A stretch of 64,000 nt of DNA from Akkermansiaceae bacterium. GTDB taxonomy: Bacteria > Verrucomicrobiota > Verrucomicrobiia > Verrucomicrobiales > Akkermansiaceae. The notes below the pieces were generated by a model that did not search any database, had not been told where the DNA came from, and saw nothing but the letters and a program-made list of their open reading frames with translations. Where the stretch lies: contig JACKQB010000003.1 of NCBI GenBank assembly GCA_024233115.1, positions 664,121 to 728,120 of the forward strand, read 5' to 3'. Every line of letters begins with the position of its first letter. Position 1 is the stretch's first letter. A program made the translations under genes and the position numbers. Of the stretch, positions 8,871 through 17,889 are shown one piece after another.

Positions 8871-8952
8871 AAAAAGATGCCCCGTTACCTTGGAGGCAGC
8901 GGGGCGTGTTAGCATGTTTTGTTTTTGAACCCCGCGGCTGCGGGATTGGAGT

Positions 8953-10350
8953 TTAACCTGAATAGGAGTCTTCCACGCGTTTGGCGACATCGCGGTAGCC
9001 GTAGTCGACTTCGTAGATCTGTTTGAAGCTATCGAGGGCGGCGGCCTTGTCTCCCATATCCTCGTGGATAAGCCCCTTTTCATACAGCACCTCTTTTTTG
9101 GTTCCGTCCATTCCGACGAGATCAGCAAGTGCGTCTGAAAGCTGCTTGATGGCAAGGTCGTGCATGTGTTTGGCCCGGAAGGTCTTTCCTAACAACAGCA
9201 GCACGCGTGTGCGTATGTGCGGGTTTCTGGTCGCCTGCTGCAAGTGGGGGATCGCATCGCTGTGGTTACCCGCCTTGTAGAGCGCCAGACCGAGCTCGTA
9301 GCGGAGCTGCGGGTCGGTGGGATTCCGGTCGACGCGCTCCTGGGCCTCCGTCACCTGTTCAGCGATCCGCTGGGCTAACATGCTGTCGTATTTCGCGCGT
9401 AACTCGGCATTCTCCGGATCGGCGGCACAGGCTTTCTTAAGCTCGCTAAGCCCAAAGTCGGCGGCCTTGTCCTTCATATAGGCCGCCTTGTTTTGCAGTG
9501 CCACGTCCTTGCTGCTCAACTCGTAGGCGTAGTTGTAAAACGAGTAGGCATTGGGCCAGTCCTCCAGTTGTTCATACAGGCTGGCGACCTTTTTCACCAA
9601 GGCCAGGTTCTGGTTGTCAGCCGCATACTCTTCAGAGAGTTTGGCGAGCTTTTCCAACAACTGGTCGCGCGTCATGGCAGCACGGTTAGATGCCTCGAGC
9701 GCCGCGGTCTCATCACCGCTCTTCATCACGTCACGGAAACTCTGGGCTTCTTCCCACTTCTGCTTCTTCATCGACGCACGGGCTGTTGCGTCCTTGGAGC
9801 CTTTCACCGCATGAATATCGGTAGCATCCTGTTTGCAGATGTCATTGTAGACATCCGCCGCCTTGTCAGGCATATCCCGGGCGAGGTAGTGTTCGGCCAG
9901 CTTGTGCAGGAGCTTGGTGTTTTCAGGAGAACCACTACGCACAGTCTCCAAGGCGAAAGCTGCCGTGTTGAGCATGTTGAGACGCAGGGCACAATCGAAC
10001 AGCAGATCGTTGGCCGGACCGTCAAAGGGTGACTTGGCGAGTTCTTTTTCGAGTGCCATCATTGCCCCTTCCGGGTCTTTTTTACCTTGGGACGGAATTT
10101 TCATCAGCGACAGACCACTGCCGCCAAAAAGTCCCTTTTTAAGCTTCTTGCCCGCCAGGTTGGACGCCGCACTGTTTCTGGCCAGTTTACGCGCATCCAG
10201 GAATCCGGGCGCCTCCTTGAGCACTGCATGACAAAGACTGATCGCATAGGTGAAGTTCCTCATCTCATAAGCGCTCTGTGCCTTCAGCCAGAGGGATTTG
10301 ATATTCGATGGAAGTTCTGCTTCGGTTACTTCGGTAAGGTCGTCACTCAT
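8953..10350 (-). CDS. TPR-repeat protein
   Basis: A soluble 465-residue protein made of tetratricopeptide-like helical pairs, for example AYEMRNFTYAISLCHAVLKE near residue 28, DWPNAYSFYNYAYE near residue 265, and GNHSDAIPHLQQATRN near residue 365. The C-terminal unit ends with a KEVLYEKGLIHEDMGDKAAA repeat. There is no signal peptide or membrane segment, so a cytosolic scaffold is likely. The ATG at 10350 (MSDDLTEV) was chosen; an in-frame ATG at 10371 would add seven residues, and neither has a Shine-Dalgarno sequence. The partner is unknown. Confidence 0.8.
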   Translation of the reverse strand: MSDDLTEVTEAELPSNIKSLWLKAQSAYEMRNFTYAISLCHAVLKEAPGFLDARKLARNSAASNLAGKKLKKGLFGGSGLSLMKIPSQGKKDPEGAMMALEKELAKSPFDGPANDLLFDCALRLNMLNTAAFALETVRSGSPENTKLLHKLAEHYLARDMPDKAADVYNDICKQDATDIHAVKGSKDATARASMKKQKWEEAQSFRDVMKSGDETAALEASNRAAMTRDQLLEKLAKLSEEYAADNQNLALVKKVASLYEQLEDWPNAYSFYNYAYELSSKDVALQNKAAYMKDKAADFGLSELKKACAADPENAELRAKYDSMLAQRIAEQVTEAQERVDRNPTDPQLRYELGLALYKAGNHSDAIPHLQQATRNPHIRTRVLLLLGKTFRAKHMHDLAIKQLSDALADLVGMDGTKKEVLYEKGLIHEDMGDKAAALDSFKQIYEVDYGYRDVAKRVEDSYSG

Positions 10351-10667
10351 TGTTGTTCGTTCTAGGTTCATTCGTCGGACATGGATACGCCCGTCTTTTT
10401 ACGAAGTGCATCATGTCCAAATGAGGCCCCTTGGCAAGCCCCCTTCCGATACTTTTCAGAAGATCTTTATCAGGCATATACATTGCCATGACGCATGTGT
10501 GCATTTTGCGTGCTTTTGCACGTCATCAGGGGCTTTCCTGGGAGTCCCACATTCACGTGTAGCCCACTCGCCGCAGTGATATCGCGGCAACCATTGCGCC
10601 CGTTGTTGTTTCATTTGGTTGTTTCATTTGGTTTGACAATCCGCAATATACGTTGAGAGTGGCGGGG
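10351..10667. other. Non-coding gap with a direct repeat before the metal-efflux operon
   Basis: A 317-base gap between a minus-strand and a plus-strand gene. Near its right end TTGTTTCATTTGG occurs twice in tandem (about 10606-10632), followed by TTGACA at 10633-10638. The repeat could be an operator for the efflux operon; a matching -10 box at proper spacing is not evident. The rest shows nothing recognisable. Confidence 0.45.
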
Positions 10668-11144
10668 ATGCGCAAGATTGGCTCATACCTTATCATCCTG
10701 GTCTTCCTCACCGCTTACGGGCGCTGTGTGGCCGACCAGTTCGGTATGCTGCACAACAGCGAAGCATCGTGCTGCGTGACTCTTTGTGATGTAGCCGCTC
10801 ATTGCCCAACTGCCGGCGAGGATCACCCGGCCGATACGGGCCACCCTGATTCAGAGGCTCCGGACGACCGGGAACAACCCGCCCCCTGCCAGCTCTGTTT
10901 CATTCTGGGCAGCGACAGCATGCTCCTAGAAGACGGTCTCCAGCTCCCCTCCCCGACCCTGCTAGAGCTTTCTGATTTTTTCTCATTCACTGCGACGCTT
11001 GATGATATCCTGCGTGCACATGGGACCTCATTGACCCGGGAGCTGACTCCATCGGGTTACCCGGACCCCTCGGCTGAGCATCGCTCCCGACTTATGCGTA
11101 TTGGCGCAAAAACGACACCCGTCCGTGGGCCGTCGCTTGCTTGA
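10668..11144 (+). CDS. Small exported Cys-containing protein
   Basis: Not assigned to a family. A 158-residue protein with an N-terminal hydrophobic signal (MRKIGSYLIILVFLTAYG) and an acidic, Pro- and His-containing middle. It has two Cys clusters, SCCVTLCDVAAHC near residue 40 and PCQLCF near residue 80, suggestive of metal binding. It lies about 180 bases upstream of the CzcC-like gene on the same strand and is probably the first gene of the metal-efflux operon. A TTG at 10653 would add five residues; the ATG at 10668 places the signal peptide correctly. Short secreted Cys/His proteins preceding CzcCBA genes are known in other bacteria; the link here is inference. Confidence 0.65.
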   Translation: MRKIGSYLIILVFLTAYGRCVADQFGMLHNSEASCCVTLCDVAAHCPTAGEDHPADTGHPDSEAPDDREQPAPCQLCFILGSDSMLLEDGLQLPSPTLLELSDFFSFTATLDDILRAHGTSLTRELTPSGYPDPSAEHRSRLMRIGAKTTPVRGPSLA

Positions 11145-11327
11145 TTAGCGTGCCCCGCGTATGCTGCGTTACCCTTCTCGTGGTGCGCGGCCATTGTTTG
11201 GTGTGGGTCCGCCATTGAACTATTGAAATACCGCAGGGAGATTCATCTCTTTCTGCCTGGTTCTCTTATTTCCCCATCGGTTTTCCCGGTCCCGATTTCC
11301 CGACCGACGATCCATTACTTGAAATCC

Positions 11328-12590
11328 ATGAAATTCCTTACCCAAGATCACGCCGCTCGCTGGAGCCACGCAAGATCCCTCCTACTCACGTTCCTAACAG
11401 CATCATGCCTGGCTGCACCGGCTCATAGCGCCGAGGCCTTGGTCGTATCACTGCACTCGATCCCTGATCGCATCAAAAAACAGAACCCCGAACTCGCCGC
11501 AGCCCGCTACCGTATTGCCGAAGCCGTGGGCCGGCTCAACCAATCGGGGCTCCATAGCAACCCCGAACTCGGTGTTGATATCTCGCACAATCCCAGCTTC
11601 CGCGAACGCGCGCTCAATGTAAGCATTGCCCAGAAGTTTCCCGTGACCAATCGGCTTCAACTCGAAAAAGCCGTTTCCCTCACCTCTCTCCGTGCGGCGC
11701 AGGCGGAAGTGCGTGATGTCGAGCGGCGACTCGTCGCCGAAAGCAAAGAACTCCTGATCAAGGTGCTGGCGCTGCGCCAACAAAAAGAGTTAATCAAAAA
11801 ACAGGAAACCGTTGCCAAACAACTCGCCGACTACATTGGCGAAGCGGCCAAAAAAGGAGAAGGCTCGGTTCTTGATGCGGGCCAGGCCAGGCTTGAAGCC
11901 GCGCAGTTTGCCAACCAGCTACGCCAGCTCAATGCCCAGTCGGCCAGTCTCAGTGGCCAGCTCAAACCCCTGCTTGGCATGTCGACCACAGATCCGCTCG
12001 TCGTCAGCGGCGACCTGCCTGAAATCCCCCCGCCTGCGCGCTCGGTCAATCCTGACCAACGGCCTGATTTACAAGCGGCCAAACTCAATGCCAAGGCTGC
12101 CGCCGAAGCTGCGGCACTGGAAAGAGCCAGGTCACGCGACGATATCGAGCTGTCCGTTTCTGCCGGGATGGAACGCTCGGAGGATGCGCCCGACGGGTAT
12201 GACACCGAGGCCACTGTCGGGGTAGGTATCCGTATCCCGCTGCCACTTTGGAATAAAAATGAAGGTGCCATCCAGGAAGCTGATGCGCGTAGGGCACGGA
12301 AGACAAAGGAAGTCACCGCCCTCGCCCACAACATCCGTCACGAGGCCTCCACGGCCCATGCCGAGATGACCGAGTGGATCCAACTCGCACGCGAGATCTC
12401 AGAGAACCTGCTACCCCTTGCCCACAAGCAGGCTGATCTGGCGGTCAAAGCCTACCGCGAAGGCCAGGGCGACCTCCAGGCCACCCTGCGCACCCGCGAG
12501 CAACTCCTCAAGCTGGCATCCGCCAGACTGGATGCGTTGCGCGATTTCCATCTCGCCAAGACCCGCTACGAGGCCGCGCTCGCCAAGTAG
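11328..12590 (+). CDS. Outer membrane factor, TolC/CzcC family
   Basis: Outer-membrane channel component of a tripartite heavy-metal efflux system. The 420-residue protein has a signal peptide (LLLTFLTASCLAAPAHSAEA) and two long coiled-coil halves typical of the OEP fold. Visible landmarks are KNPELAAARY-like IKKQNPELAAARYRIAEA near residue 48, LQLEKAVSLTSLRAAQAEV, and the repeat-half motif KAYREGQGDLQATLRTREQL near residue 375. The ATG at 11328 was preferred over an open-frame start at 11223 because it leads directly into the signal peptide. The adaptor gene follows 29 bases downstream. Confidence 0.88.
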   Translation: MKFLTQDHAARWSHARSLLLTFLTASCLAAPAHSAEALVVSLHSIPDRIKKQNPELAAARYRIAEAVGRLNQSGLHSNPELGVDISHNPSFRERALNVSIAQKFPVTNRLQLEKAVSLTSLRAAQAEVRDVERRLVAESKELLIKVLALRQQKELIKKQETVAKQLADYIGEAAKKGEGSVLDAGQARLEAAQFANQLRQLNAQSASLSGQLKPLLGMSTTDPLVVSGDLPEIPPPARSVNPDQRPDLQAAKLNAKAAAEAAALERARSRDDIELSVSAGMERSEDAPDGYDTEATVGVGIRIPLPLWNKNEGAIQEADARRARKTKEVTALAHNIRHEASTAHAEMTEWIQLAREISENLLPLAHKQADLAVKAYREGQGDLQATLRTREQLLKLASARLDALRDFHLAKTRYEAALAK

Positions 12591-12619
12591 TTTCACTTCC
12601 TTACCAGCACTCAATATTC

Positions 12620-13768
12620 ATGAACAAATCAACCACCATTCCCTCTGCCCTGGTTCTTATCGGCAGTTGCATCACACTCATCTTTGCCGCCGAGGAAAGC
12701 CGGCCTGGATCAGATGGATTCATCTCCCTCCAGCCCGAGGGGATCAAAAACCTCGGCATCCAGTATGCCGTGGTCGAAAAAAAAGACTTCGAGACCACGG
12801 TATTTGCCATCGGGCACATCCGCGAAGTCCCCAAAAACCATTCCGTACTCAGTAGCCGGATCTCCGGACGCATCATCGCCGTCAACGCCTTTGAGGGCGA
12901 TATGGTCAAAAAAGGGGACGTGCTCGTCAAAGTAGAAAGCAGGCAGCCCGGCAGCCCCCCGCCCGTCATCGAACTCAAGGCTCCCCGCGACGGACTCGTT
13001 GTCACCAGCCACATCCAACTCGGCGAGCCCGTGGAACCCGATAAGGAATTGTTAGACATCATGGATCTCAGCGAGGTATGGGCCACTGCCCAGATCCCAG
13101 AGGATGCGGTCAGCAAGATCAAGCCCGGCACCAAGGCTCACCTGCGCATCCCGGCACTCGGCGGTGAGACGATCGATGGTGTCATGCTGCGCTTCGACCC
13201 CAAGGCCAACCAGGAAGGCGGCACCATCGGCGCCATCTTTAAAGTACCCAATCAAGACCTCCGGCTCCGCCCTGGTATGCGGACTGAATTTTCCATCGTC
13301 ACTTCAAGCCGCCAGGGTGTCATGGCTGTTCCTCGCGAAGCTCTTCAAGGCGACGCCGCCAATCGGGTCGTTTATGTCAAACACATCGAAATCAAAAACG
13401 CCTTCACCCGCCTTCCGGTGCAGACGGGGGAAAAAAATGATCGTTACGTTGAGATCATCAGCGGCCTCTTCCCCGGTGATGAGGTCGTTACCACCGGTTC
13501 CTACGCGCTCAGCTTCTCCAGCGGCACCGGCCTGTCGCTCAAGGAGGCGCTCGATGCCGCCCATGGCCACGAGCACAACGAAGACGGCTCCAAAATGAGC
13601 GATGCCCAAATCAAAGCCAAACAAGAAGCCGCAGAAGGTGGTAAAACGAAAAAAACCAACCCCTACACCCTGTTCTTTGCGGCGACCACCGGGGTGCTCC
13701 TACTCCTGCTGATCGTCAGCAGTGTCAGACACTCCCGCCTGAACAAGCATGTAACCACTTCTCACTAG
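12620..13768 (+). CDS. RND efflux membrane fusion protein, CzcB-like
   Basis: Periplasmic adaptor linking the RND pump to the outer membrane channel. The 382-residue protein has an N-terminal signal (ALVLIGSCITLIFAAE) and barrel-sandwich half-motifs: SSRISGRIIAVNAFEGDMVK then VLVKVES near residue 90, and LKAPRDGLVVTSHIQLGEPV near residue 120. A beta-barrel and membrane-proximal domain follow to about residue 300. Unusually, the C-terminus adds a His/Lys-rich linker (HGHEHNEDGS) and a transmembrane helix (LFFAATTGVLLLLLIVSSV, residues about 350-370) with a basic tail. It lies nine bases before the pump gene. Confidence 0.88.
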   Translation: MNKSTTIPSALVLIGSCITLIFAAEESRPGSDGFISLQPEGIKNLGIQYAVVEKKDFETTVFAIGHIREVPKNHSVLSSRISGRIIAVNAFEGDMVKKGDVLVKVESRQPGSPPPVIELKAPRDGLVVTSHIQLGEPVEPDKELLDIMDLSEVWATAQIPEDAVSKIKPGTKAHLRIPALGGETIDGVMLRFDPKANQEGGTIGAIFKVPNQDLRLRPGMRTEFSIVTSSRQGVMAVPREALQGDAANRVVYVKHIEIKNAFTRLPVQTGEKNDRYVEIISGLFPGDEVVTTGSYALSFSSGTGLSLKEALDAAHGHEHNEDGSKMSDAQIKAKQEAAEGGKTKKTNPYTLFFAATTGVLLLLLIVSSVRHSRLNKHVTTSH

Positions 13769-13777
13769 CACACGACC

Positions 13778-16700
13778 ATGCTCAATTCACTCATCCGCTT
13801 TTCCCTCGCTCAGAGAGGGCTGATTCTGACGATTGCCACGGTATTGCTGGCCATGGGTTACTACCGCAGTACCCAGCTCCCCGTTGAGGTCTTACCCGAT
13901 CTCACCAAGCCCACCGTCACCATCCTAACAGAATCACCCGGACTTGCGCCAGAGGAGGTGGAAACACTGGTGACCGTCCCGCTGGAGAATACACTCATGG
14001 GTGTCACTGGCGTCACCCGACTCCGCGCTACCAATGATATCGGACTTTCGCTCATCTTCGTCGAGTTCGACTGGGGAACGGACATTTACCAGGCACGTCA
14101 ATTCGTTCAGGAACGCCTGTTAGGGGTCACCGACGACCTCCCCAGGGGAGTCGTTCCCTACATGACACCGGTTGCCTCCCTGATGGGCAATATCATGCTC
14201 CTGGGCGTTACAGATCCCTCCGGACAAATGGAGCCACGCGACCTCCGCTCGCTGGCCGACTGGACCATTTCCCGTCGAATCCAAGGCATCCGGGGTATTG
14301 CCGAAGTGCTGTCGATGGGTGGTGGCATCAAACAACTCCAGATCCAGCCCGATCCAGAACGCATGCTTTCCCATGGTGTTAGTTTTGACGAACTCCGTGA
14401 AGCCTCCTCCAAAGTGGTCAGCAATACCACAGGCGGCTTCCTCACGGAGAGTGCCCAGGAGATCATGGTTCGAAACCTGGCCATGACCACCGATCTTAAC
14501 GCGATCGGCAATACCGAAGTCCGCCGTGTGCACGATCGCTCGATCCGGATCAAGGACGTTGCCGATGTCGTATGGGACACCGAGGCGATGCGTGGTGACG
14601 CCTCAGCCAATGGCCAGCGTGGTGTTGTCATCAGCATCACCAAGTCACCCGGCTTTGATACGCTCGCGCTCACCAAGGAGGTGGAGGCGGCACTGGCCGA
14701 CATCCAGAAAAACCTGCCGGAGGGTGTGGTGCTTACCCCGATGTACAAGCAATCCGAGTTTATCAACCTCTCCTTCCATAACCTTGTGGAGGCACTCTGG
14801 TTGGGTGGTGTGATGGTCTGTGTGATCCTGTTCCTTTTCCTGATGAACTTCAGGGTGACCCTGATCACCCTCACCTCCATCCCCCTGTCATTAGGTATCG
14901 CGGTGTTGGTCTTCGATTTGTTTGGCCTGAGTGTCAACTCCATGACCCTGGGCGGTCTCGCTGTCGCCATTGGCATGGTGGTTGATGATGCCATTGTGGA
15001 TGTGGAAAACGTCTTCCGTCGGCTCAAGGAAAACGCCCTGCTTGCCGCCCCCCTGCCTCGCCTGGAGGTTATCGCCAAAGCATCATCCGAGGTCCGCAGC
15101 TCGATCCTTTATGCGACGATCCTGATCATCCTAGTCTTCGTCCCCCTGCTTGCCCTCAGCGGCGTGGAGGGCCGCCTATTTACCCCCATCGCCATTGCCA
15201 CCATCGTCAGTATGGCCGCATCTTTCGTGGTCTCGCTCACAGTCATCCCCGTGCTTGCCTCCTTCCTGCTCCATCCCGGCAAACACAAGAAACCGAAGGA
15301 CAGCCCACTGGTCACAGGCATGAAATGGGTGCTTAAAAACACCTGGCTCCGCCTCGCCCTGAGCCACCCCTTCGCCGTCCTTGCCATCGCCGCCATGCTG
15401 CTCCTTGGAGCCGCCACCTTGTATCCCGGTATGGGAAACAACTTCCTGCCTCCGTTCCGCGAACCCACAACGGTGATCGCCACCACCACCGCCCCCGGTA
15501 CTTCACTGAAACAAACCACCGAACTGGCCGACACGGCGAGTAAGATGCTCATGGAAATCGAGGGCGTCAAAACCGTTGGCTACCGTGCAGGCCGTGCCGA
15601 ACGGGGCGACCATGTCGTGCCGGTCTCCACAGTCGAGTTTGAAGTCAATTTCGACCCCGACACCACACGCGCCCGTGGCGAAATCATTGAAGAAATCCGC
15701 ACGGTGATGAGTCCGGTCAACCTACCCGGCACCTTCTCTGCCATCAGCAGTCCACTGGCCGACCGCATTGGCCACATGCTCAGTGGGGTGTCCGCCAAGA
15801 TTGCGATTAAAATCAAGGGTGACAATCTCAACGAACTGCGTCGTATCGGCACGGAAATCCAAACCCTCGCCCGGGAAATAAAAGGCCTTGAGCAGGCACG
15901 GGTCGAGCAGCAGGCGCCGATCCCCCAGCTCAGGATCGAGGTCGACCGTGAACGGGCACGGGCCTACGGCATCACCCCGGGCGACCTCAATGCCCGGCTC
16001 GCCACACTGCTCGGGGGTGAAGCCGTCACCGAGCTCTACGAGAACCAGCGCATCTACGATGTCGTTGTCAGACTGCCCATCGAATGGCGTGAATCGCCGG
16101 AACGCCTTGCCAATATGTATATCGACACCTCGAGCGGTCAGCGTGTGCCCTTGAAGAACCTTGCCGACATTCGCCAGGCGAAAGGGCCTAACACGATCAT
16201 GCGCGAAAACACCCAGCGCCGGTTTGTGGTCAGTATCAACCCGACCACTGACAACCTCGTCTCACACGTGGAAGAGCTGCAGAAACAGATCGACGCAAAA
16301 ATAGAGCTCCCTACTGGCTATAGCATTGATATTGAAGGCGAGTATCTGGCCCAACAAGATGCCTCGAAACGGATTGCCCTGATGTCGGTGATCGTGTTAG
16401 TCATCGTGGCTTTCCTGCTCTACAGCTACTTTGGAACACCCGTGTTTACCCTCCAGGTTCTGGCGGACATCCCCATCGCCCTGATCGGCGGCATTATCCT
16501 GACCTACCTGACCTTGCAGAACATCAGTATCGCCACACTGGTCGGATTTATCGCCGTGGCCGGAATCGCAGCACGTAACAGCATCATGATGATCTCCCAC
16601 TACCTCCACCTCATGCGCCATGAAGGTGAGGGTTTTACCCGGGAAATGATCGAGCGCGGCACCTTGGAACGACTCGTCCCGGTCCTGATGACCGCGCTCT

Positions 16701-16939
16701 CCGCCGGCATCGCCCTGCTGCCACTGGTCGCCAACCTCGGGTTTATCCCGGGTCTGCCCGACTCGAATCCTGCGGAAGCGCCTGGAAAGGAAATCCTCAA
16801 CCCGGTCGCCATCGTCATCGTTGGGGGGCTCGTGACATCCACCCTGCTGGGACTTGGGGTGACTCCCGCTGTGTTCTGGCTCTTCGGACGCAGGGCGGCC
16901 CTTCAAGCGGTCGAGAGAAGCGCCCCGGCATCGCAGTAA
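13778..16939 (+). CDS. Heavy-metal efflux RND transporter, CzcA/CusA-like
   Basis: Inner-membrane proton-driven pump of a tripartite efflux system, 1053 residues, the usual RND length. It starts with a TM1 helix (LILTIATVLLAMGYY), has the paired periplasmic porter domains, and carries RND motifs such as VEVLPDLTKPTVTI, TKSPGFDTLALTKEV and the charged TM4 segment GMVVDDAIVDVENVFRRLKE near residue 400. The second half repeats the fold (GFIAVAGIAARNSIMMISHY near residue 930). Similarity is closest to the heavy-metal (HME) branch; which metal is moved cannot be told from sequence. It is last but one in the operon 10668-17615. Confidence 0.92.
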   Translation: MLNSLIRFSLAQRGLILTIATVLLAMGYYRSTQLPVEVLPDLTKPTVTILTESPGLAPEEVETLVTVPLENTLMGVTGVTRLRATNDIGLSLIFVEFDWGTDIYQARQFVQERLLGVTDDLPRGVVPYMTPVASLMGNIMLLGVTDPSGQMEPRDLRSLADWTISRRIQGIRGIAEVLSMGGGIKQLQIQPDPERMLSHGVSFDELREASSKVVSNTTGGFLTESAQEIMVRNLAMTTDLNAIGNTEVRRVHDRSIRIKDVADVVWDTEAMRGDASANGQRGVVISITKSPGFDTLALTKEVEAALADIQKNLPEGVVLTPMYKQSEFINLSFHNLVEALWLGGVMVCVILFLFLMNFRVTLITLTSIPLSLGIAVLVFDLFGLSVNSMTLGGLAVAIGMVVDDAIVDVENVFRRLKENALLAAPLPRLEVIAKASSEVRSSILYATILIILVFVPLLALSGVEGRLFTPIAIATIVSMAASFVVSLTVIPVLASFLLHPGKHKKPKDSPLVTGMKWVLKNTWLRLALSHPFAVLAIAAMLLLGAATLYPGMGNNFLPPFREPTTVIATTTAPGTSLKQTTELADTASKMLMEIEGVKTVGYRAGRAERGDHVVPVSTVEFEVNFDPDTTRARGEIIEEIRTVMSPVNLPGTFSAISSPLADRIGHMLSGVSAKIAIKIKGDNLNELRRIGTEIQTLAREIKGLEQARVEQQAPIPQLRIEVDRERARAYGITPGDLNARLATLLGGEAVTELYENQRIYDVVVRLPIEWRESPERLANMYIDTSSGQRVPLKNLADIRQAKGPNTIMRENTQRRFVVSINPTTDNLVSHVEELQKQIDAKIELPTGYSIDIEGEYLAQQDASKRIALMSVIVLVIVAFLLYSYFGTPVFTLQVLADIPIALIGGIILTYLTLQNISIATLVGFIAVAGIAARNSIMMISHYLHLMRHEGEGFTREMIERGTLERLVPVLMTALSAGIALLPLVANLGFIPGLPDSNPAEAPGKEILNPVAIVIVGGLVTSTLLGLGVTPAVFWLFGRRAALQAVERSAPASQ

Positions 16940-16950
16940 CCCTGAAGTTT

Positions 16951-16992
16951 TAAGCTTTAATTTCCAAACTCCAAACCACAAACTCCATAGAC
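16951..16992 (+). repeat. Copy of dispersed AT-rich string
   Basis: TAAGCTTTAATTTCCAAACT followed by CCAAA matches 71-95 closely. It lies in the 64-base gap between the pump and lipoprotein genes. Confidence 0.45.
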
Positions 16993-17003
16993 CAAACAAC
17001 ACC

Positions 17004-17615
17004 ATGAAACCAACAAAAACAATCGTCGCCACAATCACCGCACTCACCTTCGCTCTCGTCGGATGTGAAGATAAAAAAACAGCCGTCCCCCACGACCATG
17101 ATGGTGACGGCAAGCCCGACCATGGCCCCGGCGCCCACCCCAAAGCGGTGCCTCACGATCATGATGGCGATGGCAAACCTGACCACGATGTCCATCCCGG
17201 TGAAAGTGACGATCACGCCGGCCACGACCACGCCAAAAAAGAGGCAGGCCCCAATGGTGGCAGGATCATCACCACCGTCGAACCCCACGCCGAGTTTTTT
17301 GTCACCGCCGATCACAAGATCCGTATCACGTTTCTCAGTGCCGACAACAAAGCCGTGGCTGTCGGCGCACAAACCGTCGATGTCGTCTGCGGCGACCGGA
17401 GCAACCCCACCATGCTTGCATTCACCAAGGCAGCCGATGGCAACTCGTTGATCTCCAGCGGAGTCCTTCCCGAGGGTAACAATTTCCCCACCATCGTCAC
17501 CATCAAAACCACCGCTGAGGCGGCACCTGTGCGGGATAAGTTCACCCTCAATCTGAGCGACTGCCCGACGTGTGAGTATAAGGAATACGCCTGCACCTGT
17601 GAGCACGGCCACTAA
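17004..17615 (+). CDS. His/Asp-repeat lipoprotein of the metal-efflux operon
   Basis: Probably a periplasmic metal-binding lipoprotein. The 203-residue product has a lipobox-like signal (LTFALVGC), then two copies of PHDHDGDGKPDH separated by GPGAHPKAV and a further His/Asp run (DDHAGHDHAKK). A compact beta-rich domain follows (residues about 85-180), and the tail has a Cys cluster, DCPTCEYKEYACTCEHGH. His and Cys ligand groups at both ends suggest a metal buffer or chaperone for the pump upstream; this is inference. The ATG at 17004 is 65 bases past the pump stop, and a good terminator follows. Confidence 0.75.
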   Translation: MKPTKTIVATITALTFALVGCEDKKTAVPHDHDGDGKPDHGPGAHPKAVPHDHDGDGKPDHDVHPGESDDHAGHDHAKKEAGPNGGRIITTVEPHAEFFVTADHKIRITFLSADNKAVAVGAQTVDVVCGDRSNPTMLAFTKAADGNSLISSGVLPEGNNFPTIVTIKTTAEAAPVRDKFTLNLSDCPTCEYKEYACTCEHGH

Positions 17616-17633
17616 CAAAAACTTGATCCATCC

Positions 17634-17670
17634 ACATCCCCTCGTGGCCACACGGGGGGATTTTTTTATT
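17634..17670 (+). terminator. Terminator of the metal-efflux operon
   Basis: CATCCCCTCGTG pairs with CACGGGGGGAT around a GCCA loop and is followed by seven T residues. It lies about 20 bases past the lipoprotein stop codon. Confidence 0.8.
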
Positions 17671-17889
17671 TTACGGCCAGTAGATGACGCAGACAAGACC
17701 CCTTCCGCAGACAGGGAAATGTCGATCAAATTGACCGCGAAAAGGAGCGAAATGCGCGAAATTTTCATATGCATGCAGGCCCAGAAAGACAGTGCGATCA
17801 GCGGTATCATTTGAAACCAACCGGGAAGTCTTTCCCTCATGTACGAACCCTGACGAATAGCCCCTATTTCCTTGCCAAACACGCCAAAC
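17671..17889. other. Non-coding gap with second copy of TTGACCGCGAA repeat
   Basis: A 219-base gap before the RHS gene. Positions 17730-17758 hold TTGACCGCGAAAAGGAGCGA and AATGCGCGA, matching the copy at 3329-3356. No gene is seen. Confidence 0.45.

Noticed and set aside
10633..10652. Sigma-70 promoter before the metal-efflux operon (TTGACA, TATACG)
   Set aside because: The two boxes are separated by only 8 bases, far below the 16-18 needed; no good -10 box lies at the right distance.
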